Source of the DNA: Halichondria panicea
Lineage: Eukaryota > Porifera > Demospongiae > Suberitida > Halichondriidae
Assembly (NCBI RefSeq): GCF_963675165.1
Contig: NC_087379.1
Coordinates: 1,554,201 to 1,618,200 of the forward strand
Direction of reading: 5' to 3'
Length of the DNA stretch: 64,000 nucleotides
Of this stretch, positions 1-10,116 are shown in pieces. Positions within the stretch are counted from its first letter, which is position 1. Every line of letters begins with the position of its first letter. A program made the translations under genes and the position numbers. The notes under the pieces are model-generated. The model ran no database searches, was not told the DNA's origin, and was given only the letters and a program-made list of their open reading frames with translations.

Positions 1-404
1 TATAAATACCATAAGGCCACTCCAAGTGACACTCTGGTTTCTGGTCTGAAGTTTTTTTTTTTATCGTGGCGCTCTAAGTGGCTGATAAGTGTTTGTAGTA
101 AGTTGTGAAACCACACAGTTGCAAGGCTTAGCTATTATGTGGTTTCACACATCCGTCCTCTAACCACTAACCACTTAACAATGCAAACATGCAGCCACTT
201 GACTGCTGCACAAGTAGCTCAAGCAGTGTAATTTACCAGACGATGATATATCGGCTGGTCCACGAGAATACACTCTACTCTCTCTGTAAATTTACCTCTG
301 ATCAAGCTTTCTATATATACAGGTAAGATAAATTGCTTGAATACCATTTTAATTGGGCTTAGATATCCAGCTGGATTGCCTATTTAATATTGCTATTCCC
401 ACAG
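1..404 (+). promoter_or_regulatory. 5' flank, untranslated exon and first intron of kinase-kelch copy 1
   Basis: Ends in an untranslated exon whose donor (ACAG/GTAAGA) lies at 322/323. An 82-base intron closes at the acceptor CCCACAG (404). Bases 62 to 416 match 58953 to 59307 with a constant offset and no visible gap, so copies 1 and 7 share one promoter type. The stretch from about 66 to 200 contains inverted words (GTGAAACCACA against TGTGGTTTCAC), which could be an old transposon end or a stem. The true transcription start cannot be fixed from sequence. Confidence 0.5.
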
Positions 405-415
405 TAACGAAGACA

Positions 416-3400
416 ATGGCTGTAAATCCACAAGCTTTCGAGCAGTTCACTCTGAGACAAATTCGCATCACTGAGAATGAGTTGGGACATGGTTCTTACG
501 CTGTTGTCATGGAGCTAGAGTATCGAGGACTGAAATGTGCCGGCAAGAAGCTTTACCGAGTTCTCTACGAGACTGGAATCGGGCATGCAGCACAAAGGTA
601 TCTGGAGGAATGTCACCTGCTCAGTCAAACTAGGCACCCCAACATTGTCCAGTTTCTGGGAGTCTGTTTTGAGGAAGGCTCTCAGTTCCCCATCCTAGTC
701 ATGGAGTTCCTCCCCACCAACTTGACCAGCTGTCTCGAGCGCTACGGTATTCTCCCCGATGAGATCAACTTCTCCATCCTCCATGACGTCTCACTGGGCC
801 TGGTCTACCTCCATGGCCAAACACCAGTCATTGTGCACAGAGACCTCTCAGTCAACAATGTCCTCTTGTCCACCAACATGACGGCCAAGATATCCGATCT
901 GGGGGTTGCTCGAATATTGAACCTGACCCCCCTTCAAGTGAGTCGAATGACGGAGACCCCTGGCACCCCAGCATACATGCCCCCCGAAGTGATGGTTGCC
1001 GACCCCCACTATGACACCAGTGTGGATGTGTTCTCCTTTGGGATCATGATGATTCATACCTTCACAGCAGAGTGGCCACTACCAAGTATCGGTCCCACCA
1101 GAATCGATCCTGCTAATCCTGACAGACTGATACCAGTAACGGAAGCTGAACGACGTGAACATTTTCTTCGAAAGATTCCCCCAGACCACCCTCTGATGGA
1201 CCTCATCATGCGCTGTCTCAGCAACAACCCTCAGCGAAGGCCTAGAGCAGCGGAGATAGTGGGTCGGATGGTGGGTGTGGTACTTGAACACCCTCCCTCC
1301 TTTGAGAACAGAGTGGAGATGCTCCAGCGAGTGAGTGCCCTACTGACAGAGAAGAGGGAGCTTGAGGAGAAGGTTGTGAGAAAGGACTCGGCAATCCAGA
1401 AGAAAGCAGGAGAGAACGAGGCACTGGCGGAGGAGAAAAGACGACAAGAGGAAGAAAGTGAAAACACTGTCGAGCGTATGCAGTTGGTGCACTCTGTGGA
1501 AACTGATCAGTTGAAATTGGAAAATGAATATCTTAAAGCTCAACTCGAAGATAAAGAGACAATTGTTAACATGAAAGATGAATTTATTCTCTCCAAAGAT
1601 GCTAGGATTACTGAGGTAGAAACTCGATGTAAGCAACTCACTGAAGAGGTGGAGCAACAAATTGCCAACGTCAACAACGAGCTTGTATCTAAAGCTACAA
1701 AAATAGCTCAACTGGAAACAGATGTCACCAATCTCACTGCACAAGTGGAACGAGAGCAAGCTGGCAAAAACTCTATTATTGCTGTTAAAGATTCGATGCT
1801 TGCCTCCAAGGACACTTTCCTTCAGAAGAATAAAACCACCATTCAGAGTTTAAACGACCAACTGACCAAAACCAGAGACTACCTGACCAGCAAACCACAG
1901 GTGAGCTCATCAACACTGTACCACTAAGTGCACACATTAAAATATGATACTCTCATATCTCTTATTATATCGCTACCCCAAATAGAAGTACCAAGTCTAA
2001 AGCGAATTGATGGCTATGCATGAAAAACTGTGTTGTAGTGTAATCCAGGCTATGTGTTCAATTGATTCCACCTTTAGTTAGTACGTCACTTACTTACTGT
2101 TCTACGGTGGCCCGAGGTCGTGTCATGCGCCAATGATGCATCGCCAATGTTTGTGACCTTTGACCTGCGCCAATGTCCAAACACCATACGCCAATTGCCA
2201 ATGTATCTTGACCTTTGACCTCCAGATATGCGCCAATGTCCAAACGCCATACGCCGATTGCCAATGTATCTTGAACTTTGACCCACATGTGATCTAAGAC
2301 TGCTCTCTAGGTCTCTGAGCTGAGACTGTCTTTAGCCCACTGTGTAAGTTAATGGTCCCTAGGTTTATGATAAAGGCCGGATGTAGGCTGCACTAAAAGA
2401 TGAGCATGTTCAGTTGTCAAAAAATGCTGTTGTGCTTTACTGTACGTGTGGAGCAAGTATCTCCATTTTGTGTTAGTGCTTTCAGAATCAATTGACTAGC
2501 TGGATGCCCACCCGGGGTGCCAGATCAGAGGACCTTTATCAACTCCTGGAACTGACTGGTTGGATTTAGAATAAGATCGTACAAGCAGCCATTTGCCATT
2601 GGATTATTTGTTGTAGTCACTTGCTATGGCCATTGTCACAGTTCTTACCTTCATTTATGTATTATCACACTAGGCTGTATATGTATAAGTTTGGAATTAA
2701 AAATGGATAAGTGATGCCCATACAATGGGCCATAGAGGAGTTTGATGTTGTCCCTGATGAAGCAGCTGCATTATTATACACAAAAACCAGGCATAAAAAA
2801 TTAATATTTCACCTCGGTCAAAGGTCATGGAGCGGCGATTGGCACATGGGACACTAGACATTGGCGCTTGCCAAGAGGTCAAAGGTCAGCACATTGGCGT
2901 GGTAAAGGTCAAAGGTCACAACATTGGCGATGTATCATTGGCGCATAACGCGACCTCCAGGGCCATCGTATTGTTCCCATTGTAGTGAGCCACAGGCATA
3001 TCTCCCATTGCCACCCTAATAGAAGCTAGTGCCAAGTCTAAAGCTTACTGTTATTGAACGCCAAATCATTTTTTTTTGCGATGCCTCGATAATTAGAATG
3101 ACAGTTGTTGTGTATTATAGTGTGGCTTGTAATCTATGTGTACAATCTCAGCCTGGAAGCTATCCGTACATGTATGTCTATGTGTGCAATTAGCCGTGTA
3201 CCCAATTCTGTTACAGTATGCTAATCACCACTCTAATATAAGAGCCAAATTAGTGTGTCCCACAGGATCGATACTGGTTTTGTTGCTATGGTAACCTTGT
3301 AACATTATCATCTGACATTAACTTGTGGTTAGGGTTACATTCCAAAGTCCCTTATATTATAATTACATGCAACACACAAGTTATTGACTCTCTGTATTCT

Positions 3401-4328
3401 CCAGTCCCTACAGGTTCAGTTGTCCTACAGTCAGTGCTCTGAGGCTCCAGTGGAGATGTCTGAAGGACACGCGGTAACCATCAATGGCAAGGTCTACTAT
3501 GGTGGAGGAGACTGTGATGACGATGATGACAAGTACTGTGTCCACTGTTACGATCCGCCACAACACGTCTGGTCAACTCTGCCCAGACTTCCTGTACGCT
3601 ATTTTGATCTAGGAGAGGTCAAAGGTGAACCGGTAGCAGTTGGAGGTGTGGATTCATCCTACTCTGTATCCAACGTGGTACATGTGTTTAACAAAGGAAG
3701 GAACTGGAAACTGACAATCCCACCTATGCCCACAGCGAGGTATTCACCAGCAGTCATTAGTCTCCCAACACATCTGGTCGTAGCAGGAGGTAAAGTGGGC
3801 ATATTAGGCTACACTGATAATGTTGAGATCTACAACATCAATACCTCCCAATGGAGCGAGGCAGACAGACTACCGTATGCTTGTCGTGACCAAAGAGGAA
3901 TTGTCTACAACAACACAGTGTACCTAATGGGAGGATTTGACGGCAACAATCTAAGTAAGGTGTGTGCTGCTCAAGTCGACAAGCTCATCTCAGCAGACCG
4001 ACAGGATGATAAGAGTGCCAACAAAGCCGACTCTGTCTGGAATACAATATCCAACACACTGTCTTACTGGCCCTCCCCTGTAACGATATCCGACACCCTC
4101 TTTGCTGTTGGTGGAGAGGATAGTGAAGGTGAAGCCACTCAAAGGATCTACGCCTACTCATCCTCGATGGACTCCTGGCTCTACGTTGGTGATCTACCAT
4201 CTCCTATAGCACACGCTGCCACTGTGTCACTGTCTCGAACAGAGTGCCTTATGATTGGGGGGTTGAACGATAACTTTGAAAAACAATCTACTGTGTATAG
4301 AATGACTACCACAACAGCTATTTCTTGA
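416..4328 (+). CDS. Kinase-kelch gene copy 1: TK-like kinase, coiled coil, six-blade kelch propeller
   Basis: Two coding exons, 416-1900 (495 codons) and 3405-4328 (307 codons plus TGA), joined in phase 0 as CAG/GTGAGC...TTCTCCAG/TCC; about 802 residues. Start chosen at ATGGCTGTA because the upstream in-frame ATG at 353 lies in the intron before the acceptor at 404. Kinase motifs: glycine loop LGHGSYAVV (23-31), lysine K44, helix-C E65, HRDLSVNN (141-148), DLG (161-163), PPE (189-191). Residue 145 is Ser where Ser/Thr kinases have Lys, so substrate class is uncertain. Residues about 295-490 are Glu/Lys/Gln-rich coiled coil. The kelch exon has six GG-ending strands and an Asp-rich loop in blade 1. 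No signal peptide or membrane span, so probably cytosolic. Its 1.5 kb intron carries a transposon (2103-2970). The function is inferred: ligand sensing by the propeller with kinase output. Confidence 0.85.
2103..2970. mobile_element. Inverted-repeat DNA element in the kinase-kelch 1 intron
   Basis: Both ends carry long imperfect inverted repeats with many copies of GCCAATG and TGACCTTTGACC, for example about 2107-2230 against about 2815-2965. The matching intron of copy 4 (about 37420-37445) reads straight through from CTTACTGTT to CCCATTGTAG, so this is a filled site against an empty site. The flanks TACTGTTC and TATTGTTC suggest an 8 bp target duplication with one mismatch. No transposase is visible, so it is non-autonomous. 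Boundaries are good to a few bases. Confidence 0.75.
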
Positions 4329-4495
4329 TAATTATTGTGGTGGTATGATGTTTTGTATGACATGTTGATACATGCATGTAATTGTTTTCTTCAGTAAAAC
4401 ATGAAAAGTGTGTATATATGTAGCCAGCCCCTCCCCCTTATAAGACTGTCTGATTGCAATGTCAGCATAAACGACCCTCTTCCAGCTCATGCCGG

Positions 4496-5558
4496 TGTCA
4501 TAAAATTTTGGGCCCCCCCTATGTTTAGGCCCCCCCAGGCCTAGAATTTTAAAATTTTGGGCCCCCCGGGCCTAGAATGTTAACAGTTTAGGCCCCCCAG
4601 GGGGTCCAAACTGTTAACATTCTAGGCCCCCCACTGTGAGATTAGGCCCCCCTCTTCTGCTATCCTTTTCTGCACGATAGAACCAAGTCAAAGAGATATA
4701 ATAATATGGTAAGGTTAGCTCTATTAGTTGACAAAGCATCAAAGAGACTGCATGCATGCAAAGACTCTGTATCAAAGTAGCAAAAATGTTTGCATTATTA
4801 TTCTATCATGGAATTCAAAGTGAAGGAAGATTTACCTTTCAAGTTACTCATGCTTTACCTATAAGAGTTAAATGCTTTGATGCAGCTCTGCAATGTTGGA
4901 TCTGCCTGTAAGACAATCGATGTTGTTGCATAGCTATCACCATATTTGCAACTTTGTGCTTACTTTCTCAGCCAAATTTCAGGACAAAAAAGTATAAACG
5001 CACACAATTTCAGTGCAAAGACAACAATTTATATCTTCCTCCATGTTTTCCTATACATAGAAGATGTAAATTGTTGTGTGGATGCTCCAATAGCATCACT
5101 GGCTCAGCTCTCAAGTAATGTGGAATCATAAATAGAAGTCAAGAGAGAAACTGTTGTATCATGGTGGAATCACAATAGCAGTTTCCTTTCGGGACAAGGG
5201 TAATCTTGGACAGTCCTGACCAATTCGGGACAGTTGGCACCTATGTGCTTCGTGCTGCATGAGGCCTGATTCATAGAATGACATGGTGCAGTGTGATGGC
5301 TGTGAGACCAGTGGTATACTACTGTACATGCATGAAATGTGTGTGTGTGAGGAGAGCTGCATTCAGTAACTGGCACTGCATAGACTGTGAAGACCATAGA
5401 AGACTGTATTGGTGTATTTTGAGAATGCACTGTCACATAATGTTACCGCTGTTGCACTGTTAATGGGGGGCCTAAAATTTTAAGAGGGGGCCTAAAATGT
5501 TAAAATTCTAGGCCCGGGGGGGGGCCCAATCTCATGGGGGGCCTAAAATTTTATGACA
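4496..5558. mobile_element. Inverted-repeat element with 4 bp CCGG target duplication
   Basis: Begins TGTCATAAAATTTT and ends with its complement AAAATTTTATGACA, followed inward by runs of GGGCCCCCC and matching GGGGGGCC. The target CCGG is present at 4492-4495 and 5559-5562. The uninterrupted site ATGCCGGGACAG occurs just downstream near 5610, because about 50 bases around the target are also tandemly duplicated. Internal open frames of 60 to 90 codons resemble no transposase that I recognise. Confidence 0.75.
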
Positions 5559-5649
5559 CCGGGACAGTTCTCCTGATGAAGAGCATAAACGACCCTCTTC
5601 CAGCTCATGCCGGGACAGTTCTCCTGATGAAGACACTAACTGTTCCCCT

Positions 5650-6858
5650 GGTGTCCTGTGCTCTGTCAGCGTTGTTCTCCAGCTAGCTTAGTGCTGCTGG
5701 TCTCCTGGAGGGACTCTACTGTGGCAGAGAGAGCTGCTATGACGGTCAGTCCCTACACTCACTATTGACAGAGTGTGTGGGGTTGGAGTTGTGGATTATT
5801 AGATCTGGCTAGCTAGTTCAATGCATGTGAATCATTTTAGAGCTGGCTAGAGATGCTGTCGGTGATTTGTAGAAACAGGTGTATCAGTATAATTATCTGT
5901 ATGAGCCGTTTCTACCTATTATCCAGGCCAATAGAATTGCACCTGACTAGCTGATGAATTATTCTCGTTCCCTACATGCAGTTCTTCAAGTGGACAAAGA
6001 TGTCACAGCTGTAAGTACGTGGTGGAGCTATTGACTGTGCTCACACACTGTTGCTTGGTTACAGGCTGAGATGAGGAGAGCCTATCGACACCTGGCACTG
6101 GAGTACCATCCTGACAAGAACAAGGTAACAGAGGGAGAGTTGGTTAGTCTCAGTAGATACACAGCTAGTCCTAAACCATCACAAAATGCTTTATAACTTT
6201 ATCTAATGTAATGGTGCCATAGTAAAGTGAATTGCACAGTGTAGTCACATTGTATGTACCCCCTCCCCTCATGAAATGAATACTATACTCACCATTTCTT
6301 TGTGTGCCCCTAATACCTCACTCCCCCCTCCAGGCTGAGGGCTCTAGGGAGAGGTTCCAGCTCATCAGCACGACCTACGAGATACTGAAGGATGAGGAGG
6401 AGAGAGCAAACTATGACTACATGCTTGAGAACCCTGGTAGGTACAGGGCTAGGGGGTAGTTATTACTCACTACCTACTAGTAACTAGAGACAGTTCCCCT
6501 GCAACTGGTGATAACTTTACCATGGCTACTCTAATGGCAGTTCTCTGTTTGCCTGTTAATTGGATAGTTATGCTAATGGAGTTGTTATATAGAGAGATGT
6601 ATTCTTAGGAAGTAAATAGTTGCTATAATAGCATCATTCACATCGTACGCCCACCACACACACTCACACAATAAGATACTGCCCTCCCACAGACCATGTG
6701 TACTGTCACTATACTATCACTACTACCGTCGTTGAGTGACCTCCCAGGTGGACATCCGAGTGGTTGTGGGTGTGGCCATCAGTGTCATCTCTCTGGTCCA
6801 GTACCTCGGCTGGTGGCACTCGTACAATACAGCCATCACTGCAGCTCAGAATGCCAAG
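5650..6858 (+). pseudogene. DNAJC25: DNAJC25-like J-domain gene, copy A (disrupted)
   Basis: DNAJC25 is a membrane-bound J-domain co-chaperone. Readable exons: signal-type segment ending YCGRESCYD (to 5744), VLQVDKDVTA (5982-6010), AEMRRAYRHLALEYHPDKNK with an intact HPD (6065-6124), the rest of the J domain ending YDYMLENP (6334-6436), and the transmembrane exon with VDIRVVVGVAISVIS and YLGWWHSYNTAI (6693-6858). Disruptions: a 9-base insertion in exon 1 brings an in-frame TAG near 5684, and exon 5 reads CGT CGT TGA before the conserved VDIR segment. The C-terminal exons are missing. It follows kinase-kelch 1 on the same strand. The family call is firm; non-function is inferred from the two stops and the missing 3' end. 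Confidence 0.75.
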
Positions 6859-7159
6859 GTCAGACTAGTTTGCAATGCTTGTGTACTACAGCCTCATTTA
6901 TAACAGAGCATTGTTAGTTGTACATCCTCGTAATGTTGCAGTGGTTGTTCCATTCTGGTACACCTTGAGTAGGAATATTTTTCTTACTATACGAATGTGA
7001 TCGATATCACGCAATGTCATGCATACAGTGTAGTTTGTTATCCCTTTACCGGTCAAATTGTTGTAAATTTACAACAACAATCAGGGAGGGAGCGTGCTAT
7101 CAACTTGTGAATGTTGCATGATATTGCATGGATTCTGTGGCAGATTAGATGGCATCATG

Positions 7160-7760
7160 ATATTTATCCTTTGAAGTTCTGCTGAGCTGTTCAATTAGGA
7201 CACTTAGGTTTAAAACCAGCTATACAGCATGTAGGACTGAGTAGTATCCATTGGTAGACCCTCTGGACTATCTTGGTAGCCATAAATATTTTCGAAGAGG
7301 AAGTAGCAAGCCATTTGTGTACACAGGCACTTCACAAGTGGACACAAGCACTACAATAGTCTACATGCTTGCTAAGCAGCTTAGTTGACCAGAGTGCAGC
7401 GTTTATTTAAAGGCCACACATACTTCCATCGAGGCAGCAGCAAGGCATAAAATCGATGGTTAGTTTGTGCACAGCCATTGACCCACGCCCATCTCTACTA
7501 AGCCATAGCCACTTCATTGGGTGCGGCGATCAAATCAAGCTAATTTGGTGGGTTGGGCTCAGATGCAAACTAAAGAAAATTGCGCGATTGACCTCCTGGA
7601 AAGGGTTAACTGACTCACCCCTTACACACACCCGCACCCACACACCCACACACAGGTACATAGAAGACGCTTGTGCAACGTACTATGAAAGTGTACCAGC
7701 CCCATAAGAAGGACTGGGAGAAATCATTACTCTCAGCAAACATTCAGTGTCTGTGCACAG
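7160..7760. repeat. Spacer block also present near 56590-57730
   Basis: Bases about 7160 to 7610 (starting around TTTATCCTTTGAAGTTCTGC) match about 56590 to 57730, where three or more transposons interrupt the copy. Its right part, about 7676 to 7760 (TATGAAAGTGTACCAGC onward), matches about 40430 to 40510, downstream of DNAJC25 copy C. That stretch may be a leftover exon or untranslated region of the DNAJC25 passenger. No gene identified. Confidence 0.5.
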
Positions 7761-8208
7761 ATGATCCCTCTATACTGGAATTGACTTATCGTTTACCATG
7801 CAGTTATCTTATTTTTTATTGACTGACTTGCAAATTAATTAATAACGGACGACTGACTATAATCAGTGCCCATTATAATTATATACTATCCATATGCATG
7901 ATTGAACAGGGCAAATCGAATTGAAGTACTGACAATTATAATTATGTTGATACGTTCACTTTCATCATAATTAATAATTAATTACGAACAGATTAGAGAG
8001 AGATATTATATAATTATGATCATGAACTACAGTATGTGAAATTAATATAATGGTTCAAAATTCTTAGCTTTCGTCTCCTCGTCCTTGGTTGCCATACATG
8101 CATGAGTTGATCTGATTGGGCAGATTCAGAACGAGAGGAGCAGCTAACACCTCCCTGCAGCTGATATTGCAACCAATAAAAGCATTTAACATAATTATTG
8201 TTAATTAT

Positions 8209-8537
8209 ACCTTTCAAAATGGAGAGAGAAATGCCTGTATACGCATTGTTCCAGGAACTACAACAGTTTGTGAGAAAATGCGTTTATTATACCTTTCAAA
8301 ATGGAGAGAGAAATGCCTGTATACGCATTGTTCCAGGAACTACAACAGTTTGTGAGAAAATGCGTTTATTATACCTTTCAAAATGGAGAGAGAAATGCCT
8401 GTATACGCATTGTTCCAGGAACTACAACAGTTTGTGAGAAAATGCGTTTATTATACCTTTCAAAATGGAGAGAGAAATGCCTGTATACACATTGTTCCAG
8501 GAACTACAACAGTTTGTGAGAAAATGCGTTTATTATG
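8209..8537. repeat. Four tandem copies of an 82 bp unit derived from a CWF19L1 exon
   Basis: The unit begins ACCTTTCAAAATGGAGAGAG and recurs every 82 bases near 8209, 8291, 8373 and 8455 with almost no divergence (one G-to-A change in the last copy). The paralogous place in copies B to E (for example about 41040-41110) has a single copy. 82 is not a multiple of three, so the expansion breaks the reading frame. Confidence 0.9.
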
Positions 8538-8599
8538 GTCTTGTGAGAACACACTTCCCCATCATCAAAGTATATGGGACACCATGCAGTGTACGCAAG

Positions 8600-8600
<1 letters not shown>

Positions 8601-8640
<40 letters not shown>

Positions 8641-8652
8641 GGGGGGGGGGGG
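8601..8652. repeat. TG microsatellite followed by a G run
   Basis: About 19 TG units then about 14 G. Other arrays occur at the same relative place in CWF19L1 copies B to E (31541-31615, 41388-41545, 52923-52960, 63510-63632). On the coding - strand they read as CA repeats leading into the CAG splice acceptor of the GVPYF exon. Short valine- and cysteine-rich frames across them are not genes. Confidence 0.9.
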
Positions 8653-8943
8653 TACGTGAATGGCTTTACAATAGATGAAGCCTTTTTCTAAGCTTTCAGC
8701 AATCAGTAAATACACAGAATTTAAGTTATGGAGCTGAAGGAGTCCTCGAACCATTGAATAATTAAACGGGGAAATCGCATTTCTCCATTTACAACATGTG
8801 CCCTCAAAACAATAATTATTATTATTGCTGTACAAATTACACTATACCTGGTCTGTACGTGTATTATTATTTATTTATCCCATGTATAAATTATAGCCTA
8901 ATCTTGACACACCATACAACCATTATACAGAATCAATCACATC

Positions 8944-10116
8944 CAGGCTATAATTAATCGAGGTACGTACGTTCAGCTCGTCGTATCTCCTCTGCTCCCT
9001 CCTCGGGTTCTATAGACTGGAACCATGCACCATGCCCCTTTCTTTTGGAGAAAGGGATCCAGTTTTTTCAACAGTTTTTTCCTTATAAATGCAAAGCATA
9101 ATAATTATACATGCAGGGAATTTCAAAGGCAGCAAATAATTATACAAAGCTAATGATAATTATAAACGAATTTTTAATGTCTGAGTTTGAATTAAAATTA
9201 TGACACCATAGATAGAGTATAATTATCACCTAAAGAATTCGAAGTTGTGGATGTTGTACACAATTCTTTACTTGCACCTTAACGAGTACGAGTTGGACGA
9301 AGACCCATGCATGTTCTTAATGAAAGTGAAGAGTTTGCACGATACTGTAAAGAAAGGACAACTAAAGCGATTCCAGTTGTCGAAAGCTGTCTGAAGCCAT
9401 GCAGGAAATCACATTATTTTGTATGAGAAAATTTTGGAAAATGAAGTCGTTCACTACAGGGGAAACAGGACATCCGACAAAAACAAAACAAAAATTATAA
9501 TTAGGCGCGGGTCCCTGCATTAAAGGGTGGAGCACAAAATCTTTACATGTAATGGTCGAAAACATTAATTTTCGCTACCTTCTGGTGAAATGATTGCAGA
9601 CTATAGAATAATTAATACATAATTATAATCCACAAGTGGCTACGCTTATAGGAACAACTGTGAGTTTTTCACATTTGACTTGTATACGCTCGGATCGAGG
9701 TATGCTTTCTCGTTCAACATCAGATGCCATGGAGTATTGGTTCATTTTTCATTTCTTAACAGTCTCTACATGCATGTACTTGATTTTAAGGGCCTTCTAA
9801 CAAACTTGTGCCGTACATTCATGGAAGCAATTTGTAACAAACCAAAATTAAAAGATGACATCTTTATATACATGTAGTAGGAGTGCTGATACTTCCACAA
9901 GCTTTAGCAATTAGTCGTTATCTACCAGCATTAAGTTTGTACTGTTTATATAACACATGCATGATGCATTATTTTTGTTGACTTTTATAATAATTAATCC
10001 ACAATTAAAACAATTAAAATCCAATGGGCACATTAATTTTTAATTAAGTGATCGGTTTGCTGTGATAACAGGTCTGTCTATACATTTAATTATTAGACAC
10101 AGTACATATACAAGGG
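8944..10116. other. Non-coding left part of the 4 kb BBS2-bearing insertion
   Basis: AT-rich sequence without a supported gene; small open frames of 65 to 67 codons show no family features. It lies downstream of the BBS2 stop codon and so may include the old 3' flank of BBS2. The whole insertion, 8944 to 12945, is bracketed by the 12-base direct repeat ATCAATCACATC (8932-8943 and 12946-12957), which occurs once in the intact paralogous intron near 32163-32174. Confidence 0.55.

Larger units (their letters stand above)
8030..8943 (-). pseudogene. CWF19L1: Decayed 3' exons of CWF19L1-like copy A
   Basis: Bases 8060-8165 match on the - strand the last CWF19L1 exon that is intact at 62973-63096, but are degraded. 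The preceding exon has become four tandem copies of an 82-base unit (about 8209-8537). Bases 8538-8600 are a damaged version of the [13 protein letters not shown] exon seen intact near 52850-52920, followed by a TG microsatellite. The next exon (VIPVTKIPSDAL in copy B, 31713-31825) is absent. From 8680 to 8943 the sequence matches a CWF19L1 intron of copy B (about 32010-32180) and then breaks at the 4 kb insertion carrying BBS2. Confidence 0.7.

Noticed and set aside
353-415. N-terminal extension MGLDIQLDCLFNI of kinase copy 1 (and the longer extensions of copies 4, 5 and 7)
   Set aside because: The extension lies before the acceptor CCCACAG in the first intron and differs between copies. The conserved protein starts at MAVNPQ.
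848-1759. Minus-strand frames of 60 to 150 codons inside each kinase exon
   Set aside because: Shadows of the kinase and coiled-coil codons. They recur in all copies because the sense strand is conserved, and have no independent start context or family match.
2697-2882. Minus-strand frame of 61 codons in the kinase-kelch 1 intron
   Set aside because: Falls inside the inverted-repeat element 2103-2970 and has no coding features.
7456-7707. 83-codon + strand frame
   Set aside because: The homologous stretch at about 56870-57010 is not kept open, and the frame includes a CA-rich repeat.
8209-8537. Regular 82-base repeat considered as a CRISPR array or satellite
   Set aside because: No spacers between repeats and the genome is animal. 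The unit is a piece of a CWF19L1 exon.
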